Positions 57,574-64,000 of a stretch of 64,000 bases of DNA are shown piece after piece. The notes beneath the pieces were generated by a model that saw only the letters and a program-made list of their open reading frames with translations, was not told where the DNA came from and made no database searches. A program made the position numbers and the translations under genes. Position 1 is the first letter of the stretch; every line of letters starts with the position of its first letter. The stretch is from Agrococcus jejuensis (GTDB lineage Bacteria; Actinomycetota; Actinomycetes; Actinomycetales; Microbacteriaceae): contig NZ_VEFR01000006.1 in assembly GCF_007679035.1 (NCBI RefSeq), positions 1 through 64,000 on the forward strand. Reading direction: 5' to 3'.

Positions 57574-58124
57574 CGCTCGTGCTCGTGCGCCACGGCGAGA
57601 CGGCGTGGAACGCCGAGCGCCGCATGCAGGGACGCACCGACAACCCGCTCAACGCCACCGGTCGAGCGCAGGCGCGCGAGGTCGCGATCGCGCTCGAGGG
57701 CGTCGTCGCCGATCGGGTCGTCGCGTCGTCGCTCGTGCGGGCGCGGCAGACGGCGGGCGTCGTCGCCGCGCACCTCGGCCTCGTCGACGTCGTCATCGAC
57801 GGGGATCTGCTGGAGCGCGACTTCGGCGACGCCGAGGGCATGCCGGTCGCGCGCGTGGCCGAGCGGTGGCCGGACGGCGACTACCCCGGTGCGGAGCCGC
57901 TCGCGGCCGTCGCCGAGCGCGGCGCGCGTGCGCTCGCACGCTGGCGCGGCGAGGATGCGATCGTCGTCGCGCACGGCGTGCTGCTGCGCGCGACCCTCGA
58001 GCGCATCACGGGTGCTCCCGTCGCCAGGATCCGCAACGGCGAGCCGCTGCTGCTGCACGCCGACGGCCGGCTCGAGCGGCCGGCCTCCGTGGCCGACGCC
58101 TCGGGTCGAGCCGGCCGCCCCTAG
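57570..58124 (+). CDS. Histidine phosphatase (phosphoglycerate mutase-like)
   Basis: A 184-residue enzyme of the histidine phosphatase superfamily. The phospho-His is His8 in LVLVRHGETAWN, the second catalytic His is in IVVAHGVLLRATL, and RMQGRTDNPLNATGRAQA follows the first motif. Small stand-alone members are usually phosphatases of sugar phosphates or similar molecules rather than mutases. GTG at 57570 overlaps the ATPase stop. It is the third phosphoesterase of this operon. Confidence 0.9.
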   Translation: MTLVLVRHGETAWNAERRMQGRTDNPLNATGRAQAREVAIALEGVVADRVVASSLVRARQTAGVVAAHLGLVDVVIDGDLLERDFGDAEGMPVARVAERWPDGDYPGAEPLAAVAERGARALARWRGEDAIVVAHGVLLRATLERITGAPVARIRNGEPLLLHADGRLERPASVADASGRAGRP

Positions 58125-58145
58125 GGCCCGACGCGCCCGGGGCGA

Positions 58146-58802
58146 TCACTCGTCGCGATCGTCGTCGTCTCGATCGTCGTCGTCGCGCGCGTCGGATGCG
58201 CGAGCGACGAGCACCGGCTCCTCCTCGAGGCACAGGTCGATGACGGAGCGCAGGAGTCCGCCGACGGTCGTGGCCTGGAGCAGGCGGAACTGGTCGTAGG
58301 CGCCAACGGGCGCCATGGCGGCGATCTGCCAGCAGGCCTCGAGCGGATCCTCCGCGATGGCGGCGCCCGGATCCCATCGGGCGGAGCCGATCGTCGACGC
58401 GAGGGTCGCGACGCGCCTCACGACGCGCTCGGCCTCCCGCCGCAGCGGCTCGAGCTCGTCGTGCCACACGAGGGCCGGGATGGGCGTCACGTCCGCGACC
58501 GGATGCGGGTCGTCGTCGCCCCAGCGGTCGACGGTCACGCGCTCGCCGCCGAGCGCCAGCACGTGCAGGTCGTCGGCGCCCACCTCGATGCGGAGGATGC
58601 GCGCGAGGGTGCCGATCGATGCGCGCTGGTCGCCGCCGCCGGCCTCGTGGCCGCGCTCGATGAGCACGACGCCGAACACGGGATCCTCGGCGTCGAGCAG
58701 ACGGCCCATCATCGTGAGGTAGCGCGGCTCGAAGATGCGCAGCGCCAGCGGCGTGTGCGGGAAGAGCGGGCTGCCGAGCGGGAACATCGCGACGGCGTCC
58801 AT
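58146..58802 (-). CDS. LON-substrate-binding-domain protein
   Basis: A 218-residue protein corresponding to the N-terminal domain of Lon protease without its ATPase and protease parts. It has MFPLGSPLFPHTPLALRIFEPRY and RYLTMMGRLL, the usual start of this domain, and an acid-rich region after. The C-terminus is an unusual low-complexity tail (DARDDDDRDDDDRDE) coded by short repeats. Stand-alone members are common in actinobacteria and have no fixed function. It converges on the phosphatase operon. Confidence 0.85.
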   Translation of the reverse strand: MDAVAMFPLGSPLFPHTPLALRIFEPRYLTMMGRLLDAEDPVFGVVLIERGHEAGGGDQRASIGTLARILRIEVGADDLHVLALGGERVTVDRWGDDDPHPVADVTPIPALVWHDELEPLRREAERVVRRVATLASTIGSARWDPGAAIAEDPLEACWQIAAMAPVGAYDQFRLLQATTVGGLLRSVIDLCLEEEPVLVARASDARDDDDRDDDDRDE

Positions 58803-58837
58803 GGTCGTCAGTCAATCAGGGGTCGGGGCGGCGCGGC

Positions 58838-58843
58838 TAGGCT
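58838..58843 (+). promoter_or_regulatory. TAGGCT -10 element, leaderless promoter for the Nudix gene
   Basis: TAGGCT ends six bases before the ATG at 58850, so the transcript should start at about the ATG. It is similar in type to the TAGACT elements at 17504, 63512 and 63533. Confidence 0.5.
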
Positions 58844-58849
58844 GTGCGG

Positions 58850-59296
58850 ATGCGCATCCGAGCCGCCGCGTACTGCGTCATCACGAGAGGTGCCGGCGCC
58901 GACGAGGAGCTGCTGCTGTCGCACTGGCGCGACGGCAGCCGCCACGGCTGGACGCTGCCCGGCGGCGGCATCGACCCGGGCGAGCATCCCGAGGCCGCGG
59001 CCGTGCGCGAGGTCTTCGAGGAGACCGGCTACCACGCGCGCCTCACGGGCCTGCTCGGCGTCGACTCGATCGTCATCCCCGCCACCGACCGCCTGCGCAA
59101 CGAGGGCGAGCCGCTGCAGGCGCTGCGCGTCGTCTACTCGGCCGAGATCACCGGCGGCGAGCTCACGATCGAGGTCGACGGCTCGTCGGACGACGCCGGG
59201 TGGCATCGCCTCGCCGACGTCGCGGGCCTGCGCCGCGTGAGCCTCGTCGACGTCGCCCTCGGCATGCGCGACGGATGGGCGCCCGCGACCGCATGA
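58850..59296 (+). CDS. Nudix hydrolase
   Basis: A 148-residue pyrophosphohydrolase with a complete Nudix box, GGGIDPGEHPEAAAVREVFEETGY, readable as G(x5)E(x7)REVxEETG. The N-terminus reads MRIRAAAYCVI. The substrate (nucleoside diphosphate linked compound) cannot be inferred. A GTG at 58844 is possible, but the promoter spacing favours the ATG. The gene overlaps the ThrE-type gene by four bases. Confidence 0.88.
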   Translation: MRIRAAAYCVITRGAGADEELLLSHWRDGSRHGWTLPGGGIDPGEHPEAAAVREVFEETGYHARLTGLLGVDSIVIPATDRLRNEGEPLQALRVVYSAEITGGELTIEVDGSSDDAGWHRLADVAGLRRVSLVDVALGMRDGWAPATA

Positions 59297-60678
59297 TCGA
59301 ACGTCGCCGCGGCATCGTCGACCGCATCCTCGGGGTCGTGCGTGCCGACCCCGAGCTGCCGCATACCGAGATGCTCATGGTCGTCGACCGCGAGATGGCG
59401 CTGCGCGTGCTCGACCTCGCCGTGCGCGTCGCCGAGTCGATGCTCACGACCGGCGCGTCGGCGAACGACGTGACCCTCGCCTGCACGCGCATCGCGTCGG
59501 CGTACGGCGTGCGCCCGCTGCACGTCGACGTGACCTACAACTCGATCACGATCTCGTGGCAGCGCACCGTCGACCGCGAGCCCACGACGCTGCTGCGCGT
59601 CGTGCGCGCGCCCGTGCCCGATCACGCGAAGCTCCAGCGCCTGCAGGCGCTGCTCGTCGACATCGAGGCGGGGCTCTCGCTCGAAGCCGCCCTCGCGCAG
59701 TTCGACCGCATCCGACGCACGGCGTTCACGTATCGACCCGTGCTCGTCGTGGCGGCGCAGGGCCTCGTGACGGTCGGCGTCTGCATCTTCATGGGTGCGA
59801 GCTGGCTGCTCACGATCATCGCCTTCGTCGCGGCGGTGCTCGCCGCCGTGACGCAGCGCGGCATGGCGCGCATCCGCGTGCCGTTCTTCTTCTCGCAGGT
59901 GATCGGCGCGCTCGTCGTCACCGCCGCTGCTGCCGCGACCGCCGCCGCGGGCGACCTGGGGATCGGTCCCTTCGTCGAGATGCGGGCGTCGCTCATCGTC
60001 GCCGGCTCGATCGTGCTCATGCTCTCGGGCATGTCGGTCGTCGCGGCGGCGCAGGATGCGATCGACGGCTTCTCGCTCACCGCGCAGGGTCGCGTCATGG
60101 AGATCGTGCTGTCGACCGTCGGCGTCGCAGCGGGCGTGCTCGGCGGCCTGCATCTCGCGTCGCTCGCGGGCATCGCGATCCCCATCGCCACGGCGTTCCC
60201 GCTCGGCGCCGTCTGGCAGCAGGTCGTCGGGTCGGTGCTCATCGCCGTCGCGGTCGCGGCGGTGTTCGGGTCGACGCTGCGCACCATGCTGCTGAGCGCC
60301 GCGCTGGGTGCGCTCGCGTGGTTCGGGTGGTCGCTCGGCATCGCCGCCGGGCTCGGCGCGCCGGTCTCGAGCGCCCTCGGCGCGCTCGTGACGAGCTTCG
60401 CCGGCATCCTCGTCGCCCATCGACTGCACGTGCCGTCGATCGCCGTCACGACCGCGGCGATCGTGCCGCTCGTGCCCGGCTACGCCGTGTTCAGCGGCCT
60501 CGTCGCGCTCGTCGACTCCGAGTCGACCGCGAGCCTCGTGGCTGGAGTCGTGCAGCTCGCCGGTGCGGCCGCGATCGGTCTCGCGCTCGCTGCCGGGGCC
60601 TCCCTCGGCCTGCTCGGCGGCGCTCCCGTGCGGGATCGCGTGGAGTCGGTCGTGCGCGGTCGCGCCCGCCTGCGCTGA
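59293..60678 (+). CDS. ThrE-family threonine/serine exporter
   Basis: A 461-residue protein of the ThrE family, actinobacterial fused form. The N-terminal cytoplasmic domain (about 1-150) contains AESMLTTGASANDV and VDVTYNSITISW; the membrane region has about 10 segments with RVPFFFSQVIGALVV and PSIAVTTAAIVPLVPGYAVFSGL. ThrE of Corynebacterium exports threonine and serine by proton antiport. It overlaps the Nudix gene and ends before a strong terminator. Confidence 0.92.
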   Translation: MIERRRGIVDRILGVVRADPELPHTEMLMVVDREMALRVLDLAVRVAESMLTTGASANDVTLACTRIASAYGVRPLHVDVTYNSITISWQRTVDREPTTLLRVVRAPVPDHAKLQRLQALLVDIEAGLSLEAALAQFDRIRRTAFTYRPVLVVAAQGLVTVGVCIFMGASWLLTIIAFVAAVLAAVTQRGMARIRVPFFFSQVIGALVVTAAAAATAAAGDLGIGPFVEMRASLIVAGSIVLMLSGMSVVAAAQDAIDGFSLTAQGRVMEIVLSTVGVAAGVLGGLHLASLAGIAIPIATAFPLGAVWQQVVGSVLIAVAVAAVFGSTLRTMLLSAALGALAWFGWSLGIAAGLGAPVSSALGALVTSFAGILVAHRLHVPSIAVTTAAIVPLVPGYAVFSGLVALVDSESTASLVAGVVQLAGAAAIGLALAAGASLGLLGGAPVRDRVESVVRGRARLR

Positions 60679-60695
60679 GCCGGCGGCGCACGCAC

Positions 60696-60725
60696 GAAGG
60701 CCCCCGCCTGCCGGCGGGGGCCTTC
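60696..60725. terminator. Bidirectional hairpin terminator
   Basis: GAAGGCCCCCGCC (60696-60708) pairs perfectly with GGCGGGGGCCTTC (60713-60725) around TGCC. It separates the convergent ThrE-type and 60741-61259 genes. Confidence 0.87.
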
Positions 60726-60740
60726 ATCGCGCGACGCGCG

Positions 60741-61259
60741 TCAGCGGGGGTCGACCTCGTCGGAGTCGGGGATCCACAGGTCGTCGTCGGCGCGCAGCGT
60801 CTGCCACGCGGCGTACGCGGCACCCGCGACCGCGACCGTGCCGACGCCGATGAGCACCCACTGCAGGGCGGACGGGCCGCTCTTCTTCGCGGGGGCCACC
60901 TCGGGCAGGCGCAGGCGCTGCACGTTGGCGATCGCGTCCTTGACGCGCTGGTCCTTGGCGATCTGCGCGTACGCGGCGAACGAGCCGAGGCCCGACGCGA
61001 CGGACGGCAGCACCTTGTCGTTCCAGCCGTGCGTGACGCCGGAGACGGCGTCGCGCCCCTTGTCGACGCCCTTCTTGGCGTAGCGGCGCGCCTCGGGCAC
61101 GAGCGTCTCGTTGCCGTAGGCCTTCGCCTGGTCCGCGGCCTGCTGCGCGAGGAGGCCGGCGCGCTCGCCGACGTCGCGCTGCACCGACCACAGCTTCTCT
61201 GCCTGCTTGCGCAGCTTCTTGATCTCCTTCTCGCGCTTGCGAGTGAGCGTCAGCGACAT
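60741..61259 (-). CDS. Hypothetical coiled-coil protein with one C-terminal membrane segment
   Basis: A 172-residue protein. Residues 5-60 are strongly basic and helical (RKREKEIKKLRKQAEKLWSV), likely a coiled coil; residues 130-152 (LQWVLIGVGTVAVAGAAYAAW) form a single membrane segment; the tail is acidic and ends DLWIPDSDEVDPR. I recall similar proteins next to the cyclophilin gene in Microbacteriaceae, with no known function. The topology suggests a cytoplasmic scaffold held at the membrane. Confidence 0.75.
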   Translation of the reverse strand: MSLTLTRKREKEIKKLRKQAEKLWSVQRDVGERAGLLAQQAADQAKAYGNETLVPEARRYAKKGVDKGRDAVSGVTHGWNDKVLPSVASGLGSFAAYAQIAKDQRVKDAIANVQRLRLPEVAPAKKSGPSALQWVLIGVGTVAVAGAAYAAWQTLRADDDLWIPDSDEVDPR

Positions 61260-61390
61260 GATTGCCTCCCGGGTCGTGTCTGCTCAGCATCCTGGCATGG
61301 ACTCCTGACCGACGCATGGGGGGATCCCATGGGTTTCGCTGAGGTCGAACGGATGCTAGTCGCGAGCCGTCGCATGGCAGGATCGGGGAC

Positions 61391-61930
61391 ATGGCGCTCC
61401 ACACCGCAGTCGCGACGATCACCACCTCGCTCGGCGACATCAAGGTCAACCTGCTCGGCAACCACGCACCGAAGACGGTCGCGAACTTCGAGGGGCTCGC
61501 GACGGGCTCCAAGGAGTGGAAGCACCCCGGCACGGGCGAGACCTCGACGTCGCCGCTCTACGACGGCACGATCTTCCACCGCATCATCCCCGACTTCATG
61601 ATCCAGGGCGGCGACCCGCTCGGTCAGGGCATCGGCGGCCCCGGCTACCAGTTCGACGACGAGATCCACCCGGAGCTCTCCTTCGACGCTCCGTACGTGC
61701 TCGCGATGGCGAACGCCGGCATCCAGATGGGCCGCGGCACCAACGGCTCGCAGTTCTTCATCACGACCGTGCCCACGCCGTGGCTGCGCGGCAAGCACTC
61801 GATCTTCGGCCTCGTCGAGGACGCGGACAGCCGCGCCGTCGTCGACGCCATCCAGGCCGTCGCCACCGATGGCCGCGACAAGCCGCTCGAGGACGTCGTC
61901 ATCACGGGCGTCACGGTCACGCCCGTCTGA
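61391..61930 (+). CDS. Peptidyl-prolyl cis-trans isomerase, cyclophilin type
   Basis: A 179-residue cytoplasmic cyclophilin. It has TTSLGDIKVNLLGNHAPKTV, IFHRIIPDFMIQGGDP (catalytic Arg), GTNGSQFFITTVPTPWLRGKHSIFG and VEDADSRAVVDAI. All main active-site residues are present and there is no signal peptide. In Mycobacterium the equivalent PpiA gene also lies shortly after gyrA. It assists folding around proline bonds. Confidence 0.95.
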   Translation: MALHTAVATITTSLGDIKVNLLGNHAPKTVANFEGLATGSKEWKHPGTGETSTSPLYDGTIFHRIIPDFMIQGGDPLGQGIGGPGYQFDDEIHPELSFDAPYVLAMANAGIQMGRGTNGSQFFITTVPTPWLRGKHSIFGLVEDADSRAVVDAIQAVATDGRDKPLEDVVITGVTVTPV

Positions 61931-61970
61931 CCGTGATCCACCTGCATCGTCTCGACGCCGGGAGCCTCGC

Positions 61971-62822
61971 ATGAGCGCTCCCGGCGTCGAGACGTGCTAC
62001 CGGCACCCGAGCCGCGAGAGCTGGACGCTGTGCCAGCGGTGCGGACGCACCATCTGCGGGCAGTGCCAGATCCAGGCGCCCGTGGGCGTGCAGTGCCCGG
62101 AGTGCGTGCGCGAGGCGAAGGTGACGTCGATGGCGTCGCATCGTGAGCAGCGCCGCCTCTCCTACGGCGGCCCGGTCAAGCGCGGCGTGCGCCGCTGGCT
62201 CGGCATGCCGGCGCCGGTCACGACCGCGATCATGGCGCTCACGGCCGTCGTGGGCGCGGCGCAGCTGCTGCTCGGCGACGTCGTCACGTACTCGCTGGGC
62301 TTCTACGCCCCGCTCGCGCTCGCGGAGCCGTGGCGCTTCGTGACGGCCGTGCTCGTGCACGGCGGCATCCTGCACTTCGTCTTCAACATGCTCGTGCTGT
62401 TCATGATGGGCCCGAACATCGAGCGGCGCATCGGCGCGCTGCCGTACCTCGCGGCGTACCTCGTCATGGCGGCGGGCGGCAGCGTGGCGGTCTCGCTGCT
62501 GTCGCCGGGCACGCTCGTCATCGGCGCGAGCGGCGCGATCTTCGGCCTCTTCGGCATCTACATCGGCCTGCAGCGCATGCTCGGCGGCCGCTTCGATCCG
62601 CAGATCCTCATCATCGTCGGCATCAACCTGCTCATCGGGTTCGTGCTCTCGGGCGTCTCCTGGCAGGCGCACGTCGGCGGTCTGCTCGCCGGCCTCGCCC
62701 TCGGCTTCTGGATGGGCCGAAACCTGCGGGGTGCCGAGACGAAGCGCGCCGTGTGGACGCCCATCGGCGTCGTCGGCGGCGTCGTCGTGGCGCTGTGCGT
62801 CGCCGTGGGCTTCCTGGTCTGA
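61971..62822 (+). CDS. Rhomboid-family intramembrane protease
   Basis: A 283-residue protein. The N-terminal 48 residues hold a B-box-like zinc-binding region (Cys and His in CYRHPSRESWTLCQRCGRTI and CGQCQIQAPVGVQCPEC, shown in blocks). The rhomboid core follows with six membrane segments, oxyanion region HGGILHFVFNM, nucleophile Ser187 in IGASGAIFG and His234 in WQAHVGG. The pair Ser-His is complete, so it should be an active protease; the substrate is unknown. It follows the cyclophilin by 40 bases. Confidence 0.92.
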   Translation: MSAPGVETCYRHPSRESWTLCQRCGRTICGQCQIQAPVGVQCPECVREAKVTSMASHREQRRLSYGGPVKRGVRRWLGMPAPVTTAIMALTAVVGAAQLLLGDVVTYSLGFYAPLALAEPWRFVTAVLVHGGILHFVFNMLVLFMMGPNIERRIGALPYLAAYLVMAAGGSVAVSLLSPGTLVIGASGAIFGLFGIYIGLQRMLGGRFDPQILIIVGINLLIGFVLSGVSWQAHVGGLLAGLALGFWMGRNLRGAETKRAVWTPIGVVGGVVVALCVAVGFLV

Positions 62823-62861
62823 CGTCGGCTCGCTCTCGACGGTCGCGTCGGGCGTCCTCCC

Positions 62862-63022
62862 ACCAGCTGGTCGAGGAGCGCGCGAGCCCTCGGGCGAGCA
62901 CGCGTCACGAGACCACGCGACCGTCGCTCCCATCCAGCCACGCGCGTGGTCGCGTCGAGCGGGGCCGTCGCGTGGTCTCGTGACGGCTCCTCGCTGCGCT
63001 CGGGGCCTCCTCGACCAGCTGG
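62862..63022. repeat. Dispersed repeat family 1, full copy
   Basis: A complete 161-bp unit, beginning ACCAGCTGGTCGAGGAGCGC and ending CTCCTCGACCAGCTGG, with inner CACGAGACCACGCGACCG and CGTGGTCTCGTGACGGCTCC arms. It lies just after the rhomboid gene. Confidence 0.8.
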
Positions 63023-63109
63023 TGTGTGCGCGCACTCTCGATGGGTCGCCGACCCATCCGAGGCGTCTCGTGCGACGAACACCCTCGACGGGATCGACGC
63101 GGACGAGAG

Positions 63110-63141
63110 TTCTCCACAAGGTTCTCCACACCTGTGCACAA
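63110..63141. other. Three DnaA-box-like 9-mers
   Basis: TTCTCCACA at 63110-63118 and again at 63122-63130, then TGTGCACAA at 63133-63141 (reverse of TTGTGCACA). Each differs at one position from TTGTCCACA. The same variants appear at 4240-4270 and near 30190. The stretch from 63023 to 63212 otherwise holds nothing I can identify. Confidence 0.5.
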
Positions 63142-63212
63142 CTGACACCGGTGTGATTCGACTCGTTCGAACGTTCGCTATGCGTGCGCGGCCGGGTGGG
63201 GGTCGCGGACGA

Positions 63213-63245
63213 CGAAGGCCCGCACCGAGACGGTGCGGGCCTTCG
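63213..63245 (-). terminator. Hairpin terminator after crgA
   Basis: CGAAGGCCCGCACCG (63213-63227) pairs perfectly with CGGTGCGGGCCTTCG (63231-63245), three-base loop. It lies 25 bases beyond the crgA stop on the minus strand. Confidence 0.85.
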
Positions 63246-63269
63246 AGTCGAGGCGTGGAGCCGGGTCGG

Positions 63270-63503
63270 CTACCGCCACTTCGTGGTCATGATGAAGCCG
63301 ACGAACATGATGCCGAAGCCGATGGCGATGTTCCACGCGCCGATCGACGCGATGGGCAGCATCGAGCCCGAGATGTAGAAGACGACGACCCACAGCAGGC
63401 CGACGACGATGAAGCCGAGCATCACCGGCACGTACCACGACGGGTTGCGGGACTCCTCGTGGTCGCGGGAGGCGCGCGACTTGGCGATGCTGTTCCTGGC
63501 CAT
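63270..63503 (-). CDS. crgA: Cell division protein CrgA
   Basis: A 77-residue membrane protein with two segments (about residues 25-45 and 54-72) and the CrgA signature NPSWYVPVMLGFIVVGLLWVV and IGFGIMFVGFIMTTKW. CrgA is an actinobacterial divisome component that contacts FtsZ and peptidoglycan synthases. It appears leaderless, with TAGACT eight bases before the ATG, and is divergent from the sortase gene. Confidence 0.95.
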   Translation of the reverse strand: MARNSIAKSRASRDHEESRNPSWYVPVMLGFIVVGLLWVVVFYISGSMLPIASIGAWNIAIGFGIMFVGFIMTTKWR

Positions 63504-63511
63504 AGACCGCG

Positions 63512-63538
63512 AGTCTACCTCAGCCTCCCGCGTAGACT
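63512..63538. promoter_or_regulatory. Face-to-face TAGACT -10 elements for crgA and the sortase gene
   Basis: On the minus strand TAGACT at 63517-63512 precedes the crgA ATG (63503) by eight bases; on the plus strand TAGACT at 63533-63538 precedes the sortase GTG (63545) by six. Both transcripts would start at or near the start codon, and the two promoters lie within 27 bases, so they probably compete or are co-regulated. Confidence 0.6.
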
Positions 63539-63544
63539 GCTCGG

Positions 63545-64000
63545 GTGCCCCCGACTCCCCGCCCTCGTCGTCGCACGACCGTCGGCGGCGTGCTCGGCGA
63601 GCTGCTCGTGACCGTGGGCGTGCTCGTGCTCGGCTTCGTCGGCTGGCAGGTGTGGCTGAGCGACGAGATCATGGGCGGCCAGCAGCAGCAGGCGGCGCAG
63701 ACGTACGCGCAGTCGCTCACGACGACGCCCGACGCCGAGCCCGCGGCCGAGCTGCGCACCGACGCCCCGCCGATCGCCGAGGCCCCCGGCGACCGCGAGT
63801 CCTTCGCCGTCGTGCACATCCCGCGCTTCGGGCCGGACTTCGTGCGCACCGTCGGGCAGGGCACGAGCAGGTTCGTGCTCGACTCGCTCGACCTCGGCCT
63901 CGCGCACTACGACACGTCGGCGATGCCCGGCGACGTCGGCAACTTCGCCATCGCGGGCCACCGCAACGGCCAGGGCGGCCCCTTCACGCGCCTCGACGAG
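63545..64000 (+). CDS. Class E sortase, 3' end outside the window
   Basis: The first 152 residues of a membrane-anchored transpeptidase. A basic N-terminus is followed by one membrane segment (about residues 16-36, GELLVTVGVLVLGFVGWQVW), a linker and the start of the sortase beta-barrel: FAVVHIPRFGPDFVRTVGQG, LAHYDTSAMPGDVGNFAIAGHR (the catalytic His is in AGHR). The TLTxC-type Cys and the Arg lie beyond the end. Class E enzymes are the housekeeping type in actinobacteria. GTG at 63545 follows the TAGACT element closely, as in a leaderless gene. Confidence 0.9.
   Translation, partial: MPPTPRPRRRTTVGGVLGELLVTVGVLVLGFVGWQVWLSDEIMGGQQQQAAQTYAQSLTTTPDAEPAAELRTDAPPIAEAPGDRESFAVVHIPRFGPDFVRTVGQGTSRFVLDSLDLGLAHYDTSAMPGDVGNFAIAGHRNGQGGPFTRLDE

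Overview
The window is high-GC actinobacterial DNA carrying the chromosomal replication-origin neighbourhood. Gene content and order (rplI-rpsR-ssb-rpsF, cca, a DUF6049-family gene, murJ, trxB-trxA, parB-parA, rsmG-jag-yidC-yidD-rnpA-rpmH, dnaA-dnaN-gnd-recF-DUF721-gyrB-gyrA-DUF3566-tRNA-Ile-tRNA-Ala, PPIase, rhomboid, crgA, class E sortase) point to the family Microbacteriaceae. The genus is not certain; something like Agrococcus is my best guess from memory.

Layout. 1-3998: a DUF3500 lipoprotein, a divergent OmpR-type two-component system and a DUF1801 protein. 3999-6294: a lower-GC pair of unrecognised genes (4479-5986), preceded by 12-bp tandem repeats and followed by a strong hairpin. 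6295-11590: a tricarboxylate transporter (tctCBA, minus strand) back to back with a CitA/CitB-type two-component system. 11933-13604: the rpsF-ssb-rpsR-rplI operon. 13748-17434: two uncharacterised genes and the CCA-adding enzyme. 17517-23021: DUF6049 protein, MurJ, a small unknown protein, thioredoxin reductase and thioredoxin. 23089-24959: parB and parA. 25000-27047: about 2 kb with no convincing gene but five good parS sites, one degenerate parS and a cluster of DnaA-box-like 9-mers. 27048-29943: the rpmH-to-rsmG ribosome/membrane-insertion operon. 30242-46199: the dnaA-to-gyrA block, interrupted at 36225-40810 by a GntR regulator, tetronate-type kinase, dehydrogenase and GntP permease. 46269-46429: two tRNAs. 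46567-60678: accessory metabolism, including a six-gene operon that pairs one ABC importer with three different phosphoesterases, then Nudix and ThrE-type export genes. 60741-64000: an unknown coiled-coil membrane protein, cyclophilin, rhomboid protease, CrgA and a sortase cut off by the window end.

Two dispersed repeat families run through the intergenic spaces. The main one is an approximately 160-bp nested inverted repeat whose ends read CCAGCTGGTCGAGGAG; I see it, whole or in part, at seven loci including the dnaA-dnaN and gyrB-gyrA spacers. Several genes (DUF6049, Nudix, crgA, sortase) appear to have leaderless promoters with a TAGACT or TAGGCT -10 element 6 to 8 bases before the start codon.

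The strongest candidates for undescribed biology are the 2-kb parS/DnaA-box region, the dispersed repeat family, the 4479-5986 gene pair and the phosphoesterase/ABC-importer operon. All start sites, motifs and hairpins were read by eye; no database search was possible.
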